Below are positions 22,687 through 34,086 of a stretch of DNA of 64,000 nucleotides, one piece after another. Below the pieces are notes generated by a model. That model was given only the letters and a program-made list of their open reading frames with translations, did no database searches and had not been told where the DNA came from. Both the position numbers and the translations under genes were made by a program. Origin of the DNA: Stratiolaelaps scimitus (Eukaryota > Arthropoda > Arachnida > Mesostigmata > Laelapidae). How positions within the stretch are numbered: position 1 is the stretch's first letter; each line of letters opens with the position of its first letter. Where the stretch lies: NCBI GenBank assembly GCA_019614645.1, contig JABWDB010000007.1, positions 6,275,501-6,339,500 on the forward strand, in the 5' to 3' direction.

Positions 22687-24785
22687 ATGATGAATGAGTA
22701 CTACCTCGCCAAGGCCCTCGCTAAGGTGGTCGACTGCATGCGGGCCGGCACGGTTCCATCGGCGCTACGGCCTATACTCTTCGGCGCGCGCCTCATCGCC
22801 CTCAAGAAAAAGGACGGGTCGATACGGCCCATCGCCTGCTCCAGCACGATTCGTCGCCTGGCTGCTAAGATAGCCTGGGTCAACGAGAGGGACACGGTCG
22901 TGACCCTGCTCGGCCCAACCCAGTTGGGTTGCGGCCAGGCGTCTGGGACGGAGATCGCTGCTCACGCGGCTCGCGCCTTCATCCACGCTCATCCGGACGC
23001 GGCCCTGGTCAAGCTTGATTTTCGCAATGCCTTCAACACGGTCCGTCGAGATCTCGTTCTGCGGGAGGTTGCTGAGCACGTCCCTGGGCTCTTCCCTCTG
23101 GTCGACCTGGCCTATCGTGGTCCCTCCCATCTGATCATGGACAACGCCGTCATCAGCTCAGAGTGCGGGGTCCAGCAGGGGGACCCGCTGGGCCCAGCCC
23201 TCTTCTGCCTGGCCCTCCGGCCCCTCGCTGTGTCCCTCCAGTCGCGTCTGCGGCTGTGGTACATGGACGACGGAACGTTGGCAGGTGATCCGGCGACCGT
23301 CGCCTCCGACGTTCAGCGAGTACTCGACTACGAGGGGCGCAGCGGCCTCGCCCTCAACCCCACTAAGTGCGAGATCTTCTCTTTGGACGCGCAGCCCGAC
23401 CTCCAGCGGTCGCTCCCAGGATGCCGTCTCACTCAGAGGTTGTCCCTCGAGCTCGTCGGCTCCCCTCTCACGGACGAGGCCATCCGGCCGCTATTGGACC
23501 GTTGCCTCGAGAGGACGGCCGTGATGCTCGACCGACTGCCCCTGTTATCGGCTCACCAGGGGCTGTTCCTCCTTCGGTCCTGTTTCTCGGCGGCACGCAT
23601 GCAGCACTTGCTTAGGACATGCCCGGCCGGCACTGAGGCTTCAGCCCTTCACGATTATGACGACTTGGTGTTGGACGCGCTGACGACGATCCTGAACCTC
23701 CAGCTCCCTCCGGAGGCGGCGTCGCAGGCTACCCTTCCAGTCCGCTTCGGGGGCCTCGGCATTCTCAGTGTTCGCCGCTTGGCCGACGTTTGCTACGCCG
23801 CGTCGCTCACGGCGGTTGCCGACATGGTCGCTACAGTCCTCCCCCCCGAGGCGCTCGCCCACTTCTCCGCCTCCCAGGAAGCTGCCCTTGACCAGACGGG
23901 CGCCCGCGCTCGGGTCCCTCCGGACAAACAGAGCAAGCAGCGGGCATGGTCCGATGCCCTGCACCAGGAGCTGCGGGACTCCCTCCTGGCCTCTGCGCCA
24001 CACGCTGCTGACCAAGCTCGCCTCCGGGCTGTCGACAGGCCTGGTGCGGGGGCGTGGCTCCACGCGCTGCCCTCCTCGTCCCTTGGTACTGCTCTAGACG
24101 ATCGCTCCCTCCGCTTCTGTGTGGGCCTTCGCCTCGGGGCCCCTGTAGTTGCGGCCCACAGCTGCGAGCGTTGCGGGGACCCCGTCGCAACGAATGGCCA
24201 CCACGGTCTTTCGTGCGAACGCAGCGCCGGTCGCCATCCGCGACACACGATGCTTAATGACACGCTCGTGAGGGCCCTCCACTCCGCCGGTATTCCTTGC
24301 ACAAGGGAGCCACAGGGCCTCGACACCTCTGACGGCCGCCGCCCTGACGGCCTCACCCTTGTCCCCTTCCATCGAGGGCAGCACCTGGTTTGGGACGGCA
24401 CTGTGGTTGACACTCTAGCACCCTCTTATGTCAACCACTGTGCAACCATCCCCGGTTACGCAGTAGCGCGTGCGGAACGGGCAAAGCTAAGGAAGTACGC
24501 CGCTCTCCAAGCAACCCACCTGTTTTCCCCCCTTGCCTTTGAGACCTTGGGCGGGCACGGCCCTCTCACTGCGAACTTCCTCGAGGGGGTCTACCATAGG
24601 CTGATCCGCGCCACCGGGGACAAGCGCGCTGGCTCTTTCCTCCTGCAGCGGCTGTCCCTCGCCGTGCAGAGAGGCAATGCCATCGCCTTCCTCGGAACAT
24701 TGTCGTCCTCACCCCCCCCCCCCCATAATCTCTAGAAATCCCGCCCTACTGTATGTTTGAATAAATTTAAAGTTCGTTTTTGTAC
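22668..24785 (+). mobile_element. 5'-truncated R2-type (RLE) non-LTR retrotransposon
   Basis: The ORF above plus a short 3' UTR, ending GTATGTTTGAATAAATTTAA with AATAAA at 24760-24765. The end is supported by the copy at 37717-37900, which shares the same terminal sequence. GAACAGA occurs on both sides (22661-22667 and 24786-24792) and may be a 7-base target duplication. That would put the 5' edge in AT-rich sequence before the GC-rich body, so the exact left border is uncertain. Confidence 0.75.
22687..24735 (+). CDS. Non-LTR retrotransposon ORF: reverse transcriptase + restriction-like endonuclease
   Basis: Copies element RNA into DNA at a nick made by its own endonuclease (target-primed reverse transcription). 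The uninterrupted frame has 682 residues. RT motifs: an N-terminal block LIALKKKDGSIRPIA (37-50), motif A LDFRNAFN (110-117), motif B GVQQGDPLGPALF (161-173), catalytic YMDD (192-195) and GLALNPTKCEIF (220-231). The C-terminal part has the knuckle CX2C-X8/9-H-X3/4-C (C493, C496, H505/506, C510) followed by RRPD (551-554) and WDGTVVD, the PD-(D/E)xK-type endonuclease of R2-like elements. There is no APE endonuclease. N-terminal nucleic-acid-binding fingers are missing, so the copy is 5'-truncated near 22690 and the ATG is a chance start. The frame ends just after a run of 13 C. The ORF is far richer in GC than its flanks, a sign of recent arrival. Confidence 0.9.
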   Translation: MMNEYYLAKALAKVVDCMRAGTVPSALRPILFGARLIALKKKDGSIRPIACSSTIRRLAAKIAWVNERDTVVTLLGPTQLGCGQASGTEIAAHAARAFIHAHPDAALVKLDFRNAFNTVRRDLVLREVAEHVPGLFPLVDLAYRGPSHLIMDNAVISSECGVQQGDPLGPALFCLALRPLAVSLQSRLRLWYMDDGTLAGDPATVASDVQRVLDYEGRSGLALNPTKCEIFSLDAQPDLQRSLPGCRLTQRLSLELVGSPLTDEAIRPLLDRCLERTAVMLDRLPLLSAHQGLFLLRSCFSAARMQHLLRTCPAGTEASALHDYDDLVLDALTTILNLQLPPEAASQATLPVRFGGLGILSVRRLADVCYAASLTAVADMVATVLPPEALAHFSASQEAALDQTGARARVPPDKQSKQRAWSDALHQELRDSLLASAPHAADQARLRAVDRPGAGAWLHALPSSSLGTALDDRSLRFCVGLRLGAPVVAAHSCERCGDPVATNGHHGLSCERSAGRHPRHTMLNDTLVRALHSAGIPCTREPQGLDTSDGRRPDGLTLVPFHRGQHLVWDGTVVDTLAPSYVNHCATIPGYAVARAERAKLRKYAALQATHLFSPLAFETLGGHGPLTANFLEGVYHRLIRATGDKRAGSFLLQRLSLAVQRGNAIAFLGTLSSSPPPPHNL

Positions 24786-24792
24786 GAACAGA

Positions 24793-26599
24793 TTCTATTA
24801 TATCGTTATATATTTCTCGTTATGAAGAGCAATTGGCGAAGAGCCCCGGCACCTTCGAATCTATGCCAACTTGAATTAATAGAGATGGGAGTAGTGGATA
24901 AAACCTAGGTTTGGATTTCATGGATAAAAGTTACGACTATCGTACATAATAATCTAGGAAGTATATCCATACTGACACCAGGTTGTGTATAGTAGGTATG
25001 GCAGGCTCAAATCAACTGGCCCTAAATTGACATCCAGGAACCCTTTCTCTCTCTCTTTCTGAGCTGAGTGAGCCAACGCCTTTGGGACTTGTTGTACTGT
25101 GATACAATACAAGTCCAAGATTGCATCAACGATTCGAGTTGCGAAAATCTGTGTGGTTTCACAGCAATGGCCCCGTCGATGCGCAGTCGTGTCGCCTTAA
25201 TTAGGTCGCATCAGAGATCAAGTTAACTGCGGTACGCACTTTCATTTCCAGTATCTCCCATGGCCATCGTTGTCAAAATTGACATTTAAGTATGCTATCT
25301 GATGCTTTGCAACGTTTGGGGGAGTTCGTCAAGCTTGCGAGCAACACACGTATTATTTAGAGACTTCGGTCCTGCCAGTAATGGTCGAGACCAGTTCCTT
25401 AGAGACGATTCAAATAGATCGTAGTGCGTCTATTCGTGGAGACCGCCGCCAGCGGCAGAATTTTCGCCAGCTGTTGTCGTTAACAGATGTTGTCGATCTA
25501 TAGTTGGTGCGGCGGAGTGAGGATTGAGGTAGTTAGGGGTACACGGACCGACCTCTCAATGGTAATTTGCTTATACTCAAATAAGATAATAATAATGAGC
25601 ACTCAAGATTTTCGTTTGAAAATGACGTTCTATCAAATATCTACCTAAGTTAACTATGGCACAATACTAAAGGAACTGACTGTTTCAGTCTAGCGGTACA
25701 ATCGCTGATGCTGGCAGATATAAATGCATACAATGCATTGGCCGTCAGAGGGCCTTTGATCAATCGATATGGCGAGAGCAACAACTTGTTTGCATGTTAC
25801 ATAGCAGCCGGGCCGGTTTCTTCATCTTTGAGATCGTTCAACCCACATCACTCCGAGGTGTCCCGCTCTCCGCGGGTATTCTTTGGCACCCACGACCGAT
25901 GTGTTGACTGAGAAAGAAGACGCGAGAATACAATACGATTGATACTTCCGCTCGAGACTCTTCTCTAGAGACCCTCTGGTCTGGCAGCAAAGATGAACGA
26001 GTTAGGATATGGTGGATATTCGTGTATCCAACAACGCCAACGTTTCGGGCAGTTTTTCATTCAATATAATAATAATACGTAACCCTGAGTAATTTAGAGC
26101 TTATCGCCAGCCAGAATATCTACCTGTACTCTAGCCAATATCACGCCAACACAAACAGAGCGACGCGCGAGCTGCGTTTGTCATCGACAACAACAACAGT
26201 AACAACGACAGCACTTGAACTTGGGTGGTTTTCATGCAGACCAGGTAGTCTTGGTTGTCAATGACTGTAACTCCTCACTCGATCACATCCTCGCCTCGCG
26301 AGTACGCGTGGCGAGTCCGGGAAGCTCTGACGATTGCCGAGGGCCTCGGTGTTGTCTTGGCGCTCTCTTGGTCGGCGTCTTGTTGTTGATGGCTCAGAGC
26401 GAGACGGGACGGCGTCAGATATCGCTGGAGGCGAGGAACAGTTGCTGGTGTTCTACGTCAACGCCCCTGGATTAACAGTTGATAGCGGTAGTTACGATCG
26501 GCGCAGTAGCAACGGCCAAGATCGCCGTTGCTCATCGTTGACGACGTCGTCATAGGCGAGCAATTTCTGTGTACTGGTGATCATTCGTTGTTTTGAGGG
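24793..26599. other. Intergenic stretch before SVWC gene 1
   Basis: No recognisable gene. The CAACAACAACAG-rich and GC-richer sequence at 26190-26560 directly upstream of the start codon may be 5' UTR or promoter of the SVWC gene. The short frames at 25708-25911 and 26215-26555 have no domain. Confidence 0.5.
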
Positions 26600-29537
26600 A
26601 TGCAGCACACTGTGAGCGTTTCTGCTCTGATCGTATTGTCCGCGATGGCCACGCTCCACTGGGGGCCCGCCAACGCGTCCATGTTCCGAGGCAGGATTCC
26701 TATCGTCGACGGTAAATACTACAGCTATAACTAGAGTGAAAATCGGCTCGAAGTAAAGTTTCACCTCGAAAAAAAAAAGGAAACGCCGCTTTTAATGATT
26801 AGCTGAGAATAAGGTGCATGCGAACCCATAGTCATGTAACGCTAATGTGATCTACAAACGACACGTAGATAATTGTATAATAACAGATAGATTCATTATG
26901 CTTCGCGCAAAACATAAATATTAGTGAAAAACAAGCAGATTATATTATTCAGTTGTTCCATAAGTTCGCAGCGGAATTTTACCTAATTTTAATTCAAAAT
27001 CCGCTACGAACTTATGGGACAGTCTAAAATTACGCACTTACGTATTTGGGTTCGGGGCAGCAATGGGAGGCTCAGCCCCACCGCCTTTTCAACGCTTACC
27101 CGACAAGCCAAGGCTTGCTTAAGCGTCAACATGTGGGTGCAGCTAAAAAAAATTTGCACCATCTTGAGGATAGAGGGAGGTTTTTTTTGCCAACTTTATT
27201 AACAAATCTAAAAATGAACATTGCATCGATTCATATGTGCTCTGTGGGGGCTCGGAGTGGATGCTCTATGATTCCAAGACCCCGGCGCTGCGTCTATGCC
27301 GCCCCGGTGGACGATACTTGTATCGGTTCCCAATCCTTGAATCGAGTGCTCAAACACGTCAGGATCCAGAACTAATAAGCTGAGCGTCGTCACTTTCTGC
27401 GTTGTTGAGATTTTGCAAAGCATTCGAATGCAACAGTTCTTACGTTGTCGGGCTCTACATTATAAGCACAACATTGTATTTGAGTAATCTATTTTTTTCC
27501 ATTTTTAACATAATCTCTTGCACAAGTTCACGGCTTTTTCGAACTCTATGGAAGTGGGACAAGATTCGTTCGGGCATAGTCAAGATTGGGGCCAGTTTTA
27601 TCTTGGGATCACAGAATAACGGCAGAATAAACATCTTCTTCTTCCTTCACAAATGGGAGTGAAAAATTCTACCAAATCCCAACAGTGGAGTGATCTACCT
27701 CAGCTGTCGAAATATGATATTTGGCTACTTCTTGGATGTATGGCAACCCTGAAATAGTTAGAAATAATGAAATGGCTAGGGAAGGGTACGGCTTTCCTCT
27801 ACGCTGAGATTCAGTAAACATGTCACCGGATCCTAAAAATCATTTGCCGTTACGTTCCCACTATCATATATAAAACTGTATGAATCGCGCCTCGTTCCTC
27901 TGTTGGTGCACATACGCCTGTCCATTACTCCTGGAATCCAGGGAATAGCGAGAGTCATTCAGTCAACTGAAACCCTGACAAAGAGATTCCTCAGAAACAA
28001 GGTCGAAACAAGATGTGCGCTTGCCAGCCCCCCATAATCGTAATGTGCTCAGCTAGTGAAAGAATGAATATTGCCGATGTGACGCTATTATAATTGAAGC
28101 ATCCTGAGACATAAGAAATAGTGTTTGACGAACTCTTCGACCTTGCGTAAACTGCAAGTCGATCGAGTGCTCTTACGAAAGCCAGAGCGATACCGTACTC
28201 AAAGGACTGTGCACAACTGGGTGGCGCATCGCCAGCCAATTGAATTGACAAAATTCACACTACTACGTAAAATGATCTAAATAATGATCCATCCGGTGCC
28301 GCAGAGGACATGAATGCGCTAGTTTAAAAAGTACTATGTTATAATGATATGAAAATGTAAATTTGAATAATGGAGCACCCTCAGCAGGGTAATGAACATG
28401 AGTAAGGTGACATATCGAGAACTTGAACGTTGCGAAAACCTGTTGTGCCGATGTATATAAAAATACATATAGTGTATTGTAGAGTATCTCTCTCGCTATC
28501 GAATCTCATAAGCAATGAGATGCTTTCGCAAAAGCAAGTGGCCAATGAGATCAACGGAGTGACTTATCTGCAATAGGGCGATGGAATTGTAATGAAATTA
28601 ACACACCAACAGGATTAGTAAAATGATTGGTGATACAACAACAAAAGTATCGGGACCACAAGATACCGAGCAGATCCCCGAACTCGGCTTAGGTTGAATT
28701 GGCAAACTGGCATGATAGAGATTATATGTATAACGTCCGGAGCGACTGAATGCTGGCGAGGTAGAAATGAACAGGTGTTTGATTATAGATGTTCATAATG
28801 GTGTGGTCCAATGTAGTCATGCGCTATGCCGTTAGGCAGCATTCGGTAGTCGAGTGAAGCCACATGTGCATCAAGAGTTCCCGAAACCCCCCTCCCCCCC
28901 AAAATTATGTAAAGGTGGAGTAAAGGTACTGTAAACCTATCACTAGGTCAGCTGGTGGACCCTGTATTGTAAACCAATACTCAGTGTCGGAATAACAGTT
29001 CTCTAGTTACTTTCAGATCGATTGTTTGGAGTAATATGCATTCAATCTATGCTTAAATTAAAGCGGTTCGTATATACAGAGAATAAAGCGTTTACTAAAT
29101 ATTGTTGGCAGGTAAATGTAACGTGACGGCTCAGGCAAATACGACAAAACTTCTCGATGATGGCGAATCTCTCTCAATGGGAAGGCCACAATGCGCAAGG
29201 ATACAGTGTAATATGAAGACCGAAGAGTTCATTGGAGAAGCGTAAGGAAGTTTTATACTACTTTTCTATGATGTAGAGTGGTTTCAGCCACTGCGAAATG
29301 TGACGAGACAATTTTTTTGATCCCTAATGGAAAGTTGTAAAGTTGAGTAATTGCATTGCTTACCGGTTAAAGACACAAAAAAAATACCAACAATTCTTAA
29401 ATGAGTATACGATGAGGTTAGACTCGGGTCAATACGCAGATTTCAGCTAGCCTTGGGGGACTATGTCTCAAAATGATGATATAAGATGAATCAAACTCAT
29501 TGCAAATCACCTCGAATTCTTCTGTTACAAGGCAGCT

Positions 29538-29574
<37 letters not shown>

Positions 29575-29908
29575 ACACAATATTTTTTCAAAATATTTAA
29601 ATTCTACTTCGATAGATCGGCCATCTGTGCTATGCTACACATTTTAGATATACAGAGGCACTCCCAGTTCTCCAACTGTGAACAGTGTTATGGCTTGTGC
29701 GATGCATCCCATAGATGATCTATAAGCATGGTTAAGATCTGCTGTAAACGACATTGCACCCTATTGTTCTCTCAGGTGTTGGGCGATCAGCTGTGACGAC
29801 GAGTGTAAACCCGTAGCCAAGGATCCCCAAGGGGTTTTTCCAGGTTGCTGCCTCTCTGAATGCGACTGTAGGGATCCCCAACTCGTTATTGATCCTGTTC
29901 CTCAGTGA
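26600..29908 (+). CDS. Small secreted 10-Cys SVWC-like protein, copy 1 (3 exons)
   Basis: Exons: 26600-26711 (donor GTAAAT), 29112-29241 (donor GTAAGG) and 29776-29908 (TGA), encoding 124 residues with introns in phases 1 and 2. Residues 1 to about 26 (MQHTVSVSALIVLSAMATLH and on to ANA) are a signal peptide. The mature chain has ten cysteines: KC, PQC, RIQC, EAC, AISC, DDEC, GVFPGCC, LSEC and DC. The late CC followed by CxxxCxC fits the arthropod single-domain von Willebrand factor C class, whose members include tick 8.9-kDa salivary proteins and Vago-type immune factors. By analogy a secreted role in defence, stress response or saliva is possible, but the exact function is unknown. The sequence NVT near the start of the mature chain could be N-glycosylated. 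AATAAA at 30162-30167 followed by GT-rich sequence is a likely poly(A) signal. It is paralogous to the gene at 32428-34713. Confidence 0.82.
26712..29111 (+). other. Intron 1 of SVWC copy 1
   Basis: A 2.4-kb intron. It holds a small palindromic element (26950-27024), a GC-richer stretch at 27040-27400 with an A8 and a T8 run that may be repeat debris, and a C-rich tract at about 28887-28900. No coding sequence is recognised. Confidence 0.6.
26950..27024. mobile_element. Short palindromic MITE-like element with mariner-like ends
   Basis: Inverted arms of about 35 bases: GTTCCATAAGTTCGCAGCGG on the left, and on the right the reverse complement with GTCCCATAAGTTCGTAGCGG. The AT-rich centre is at about 26985. 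The CCATAAGTTCG-type terminus recalls mariner inverted repeats. It is too short to encode anything. The exact target duplication is unclear. Confidence 0.6.
29541..29570. repeat. (TA)n microsatellite
   Basis: A 30-base TA run in intron 2 of SVWC copy 1. Confidence 0.9.
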
Positions 29909-30821
29909 GAAAAGGAACAGCAAATCGCGAATTGGTAAACTCGGCCTTGGTGGCACGAACTGATTCAGAATGAACGGACTCAGATGGACGCGACAATGAC
30001 TGAGCTATCCTCAACGAAGAAGCCCGAACCATGAAATATCCGAGATTGTGTCCTTCCTCATTATCACCATCATCTTCATCATCTTCAGCATAATCAGCAT
30101 ATTCACACTCGCTTTCACCGGCGCTTGGCGTCCAGCTGTATACCAATCGACGATCATGACAAATAAATGTGCTCGTGCACATGTCCAATGTAAATCTTGT
30201 AGCTGTCCTTTTTTATTTTGAAAACAAACATCACTCGTTGCTTATATTACAGTGCACCAGACGCTTAGGTAGAGTAGATTCTCGGTCGTTCTTCCACTCT
30301 GGTCAATCACTCTGATCAATGGACGCTTCCTGTAGACGAGCAAATATCGATGGTTGAAATACAACTGTGTTGCCATTGTGACTCTGGAATTACATGATAT
30401 GTGTTAGGTAACACGACACTCGTTCGATCAATCCAGAGGAAGGAGTATACTCAATATTGGTTAGCTTATGTGGGTCGTTCAGCTACATTACGAAACTAAG
30501 TTTGGGTGGTGAAAATCAGCGCACCTTGCTTGCACCAACGCTTGCATCCTAATTGTGAAGATAACTTGTTTGATAATCTGGTACCGGTAGAAAACAATTA
30601 CAAGTAAGAAGGTAAGGTAAGAAGATCACATGAATAGGGTTGAAGTTATTATTAAAGGGCAGTTGTTACTTTTGATATATATATATATATATATATATTA
30701 GGGGAAACGGGAACATAGTCATTAGATATCAGAAGAATGGTCAGCATCCTCTAAAGGAGAACCACGTGTAACCGATGTTTTTGTCTAAAAATTTCCGTTA
30801 GATATCCAAAGGGGCAACGAA

Positions 30822-30852
<31 letters not shown>

Positions 30853-32427
30853 TTCTCATGATTTCTCCATTAATGGATATTCACAAGGTTTGTTTCTGGA
30901 TACAGCTCTATTAGGCGCATTCTTTCATTTTCAGGGGATCCAGTTCGCTGGATGACCTTTTAATTAGAAATGTCTCAGCAAAGCGCATGAAGGATTTGAT
31001 AGCGATCTCAGTCGAGCGCTACTCTCTTGCCCGAAGGAGGGAACACTCTCAATGGTCGGACAACGATCTCAAAAAACTGTTTAACTATTATCACTGTTGC
31101 TTTGAGCGCAATTATAAATTCACTGTAAACTGTAGACTCCTGCAAAGGCCTCGAATGACGATGTGAGCTGTCGTGAATCAGAGTTGATAAGCTAACAACT
31201 CGATGGATTTTTGACTTGGTTATTTAGTATAAGCGAAAGTCAAGAACAATGGAGATTTTATGCTGAACGCATGAAACTCCTGGTATTTTTCTATTTTAGT
31301 TAAATTTCAGCTTTTTCGACCGCAGGGTTCCAGAAATAGGACCGTAGGATGCACCATTGTCATGATTATTCTTATATTGCAGACCGATTTAGTTATTTAA
31401 GATGATGGCGACATAGAAAATTATAACATTTTCAATTCGTCATTAATTCATAAAAACAGAAACGTCGAGAGACTTTTCACCTTCAATTAATGAGGCAAAA
31501 CTCAGTACAACGCGTAATAATTCAGCAAGCCGACACACTATAGTTCAATTGTAATACCGATATTGAAGCTAAGTGTCCGTCATTGAAGTAATTAGGAGTA
31601 TGCTAATAATAATAATATCAAAATTATAATAATAACAAACGATTACTACTAATAACAAAAATGTACTAGAGCTAATGTTATTTGGCCATGTTTTCTCGCT
31701 CATTTTTGCGATTGGCATCCAACCTTACTGGCAGGCTCACTGGCGGCTTCTATGATGAGCCAATTATTTGACGATGAGGAGAATAATAAGGCTTCTTCTT
31801 GTCACTGTTCAAAATGCTCCCTTCGAATCGCTGAGAATCTCCCAGTCCACCTCGGATTTCCACCCGACGACACTCTACAATGGAGATCGTATACGACCAT
31901 ATATTATAACGTGCCACAGTTGAAGAAAAAAATATCTATGTATATATTTATATGATTTATCCAGAATGAACAACCTCAATTTGCATGCGATATTTGCTGG
32001 TATTATTACAGTAATGTTAAATCAAAATGCATTTCCAGGTGTAAACGTCCCTTCGGAAGGCACACTTGACGAGCACAAGGTTGGTTAGATTCATGAAGAG
32101 AATCCGCCTCTGTTAGTGAGACAAAAACCATGTTCATACAATTGTGAAGTTCCCGCAGATCAGGCAATCCACGCAGGAAAAAGATAGCGAGTCGCGAGAG
32201 ATCGCGGTCAGCTCTCGCCCGCAGCGAGAGCGCAATCGCCGATTCGCATCTGACTATTTGTTACATATACTTTCTCGTTTTAGGTAAACACATCTCGTTG
32301 ACTGTGTACGCCAAACAGAACGGTGCCAATTGCCCTCGCTGCAACCTGCTACGAAAGCTTTTGGTTCGAGCGAGAATTGACAGAACGTTGGTCGTTCCGG
32401 AGCAGAGATCAGATCGTCGAAAAAAAA
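29909..32427. other. Spacer between the two SVWC genes
   Basis: Holds the 3' UTR of copy 1 (AATAAA at 30162), two (TA)n runs only about 125 bases apart (30675-30699 and 30827-30853), an ATA-rich stretch at 31600-31650 and the conserved segment at 31850-31920 described separately. A pyrimidine-rich acceptor ending TTTTAG at about 32283 suggests that the coding first exon of copy 2 begins there, with a 5' UTR intron upstream. Confidence 0.5.
31850..31920 (+). repeat. Segment duplicated behind both SVWC genes, copy 1
   Basis: Closely resembles 35737-35805. Both encode, in one frame, PPDDTL.WR.YT with several synonymous differences (CCC/CCT, GAC/GAT, AGA/CGA). The frame containing it runs from 31752 to 31955 with an SCHCSKC sequence upstream. 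Each copy sits behind an SVWC gene, so it was probably carried in the same tandem duplication. It could be an unrecognised exon, a decayed third gene or a conserved UTR. Confidence 0.5.
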
Positions 32428-34049
32428 ATGCGTCGCCTCCTTGTGATTGCTGTTCTCCTGGGCGTGTTGACAACGAGCTCAGCATCGACATTTAGTGGGG
32501 TGATTGAAGTTGTGGACGGTATGTACCTATGCATCAATTTATATCATTGCTTGAATAGATTTCGTTCATTTGTTCTGTGTTTTAACATTATGTACACAAT
32601 ACTTAGTGAGTAATCAGTTGGAAACAGGGTATCACTGACCGAGGCCGCTGAAGGACAATGTATTTGCGGATTCGACTGCATACATAATCCATACAAAATA
32701 CGAGCCATAGAGAGAGAGAGAGAGTAGTGTAGATATATTTATTCGAAAAGTGTTCGGCGTAACCGGAATCCAGTTATTATACTGTGAAACTCGGTGCCTA
32801 GATAGCCTCCAGACGGAGATTAAAATATTTGTACGAGAGAGAGAGAGAGAGAGAGAAAGTCAATAACACTGGACTTGAGCCGTGTTGGGTGGGACGATTT
32901 GCAATGCGGGCACAATCCGTTGTTTGTTGATTTACGATAAATGGCTGTCTTGCAGCTATAACCCACTAATGATGATTACAACCCAAGTACTCGAATGTTC
33001 TATTGCCTGACTCTATCCAGGTTATTTTGCTATCACCAGCGCATTTATTTCTATTGTTATATATTTCTAATATTTATTTGCATACACAGATCTATATATT
33101 TTTTTATCATGGTTTATTTATATTTTGTGTTCGCTCCGGTTTTTTTCTCACTTTCCACTGTTTATGAATATTTTTTTAATTCAGATTTTTTTTCTTAACA
33201 CAATAGATAAACCTCTTATTTCACTTGACTTAAGGATATATTCCATAACATATATTTGCTGTCAGTTATTTCGTTTTGTCTCTGTGATGCCGATGCTGTC
33301 CTTTTTTTGCCTTTACGATGGAATCCCCCGGAACGCAAACGGCCACACTTTGAACATATATACAGTGTACATTTGCATTTTGAGGTATTCACATTGAGCA
33401 ATTATTACTATTATTATTACTGTTATTATCTGAATTGAAAATTCGCAACTGTTCACAACGAGTACGTGCTTCTTGTTATTTCACGACAAGAACATTCGAT
33501 GGGTCTGTCTTTATTAAGTCGCGGGACGAACGTTTTACCCAGTTTTTTAAAAATCCGAATCAGCGGCATAAGAACTGGGAGATTCCAGAAACAGAATGTA
33601 TCCGCTATGCTAAATGAGACAGCATATGCTCCTTGTTTCAATGTCGTAGCAAGGCGTCGCATTTGATAAAAAAGATTTGAACTGGCTGGTCAGACTTTAT
33701 TAGAACACGCCACCTTTACACGGTTGAAGGCTACTCTTTTGTGCCATGGACTTACCCCTACAGGTTATGTGCTGGGCGTTGGCTAAGGTCAAGCAATTAT
33801 TCGAAGGCTTGCATCATTTATGACACATCCAGTTGGTCGGTCACATGTGACATCATGTTAAGTGCCATCTTACCGGTGTTTGAGCACTATCCCAAAAAAT
33901 ATCTATAAATGTATATTTATATATTATATAACGAGTACATATACATGAGAACATTTTTGAGCCGAGTCTCATCTATTCCCGTTATGTAAAAGGTCTCCAT
34001 TTTGAACCTTTAGGTATTACTACGAGGACATGAAGGAAACACCTTTGCT

Positions 34050-34086
<37 letters not shown>

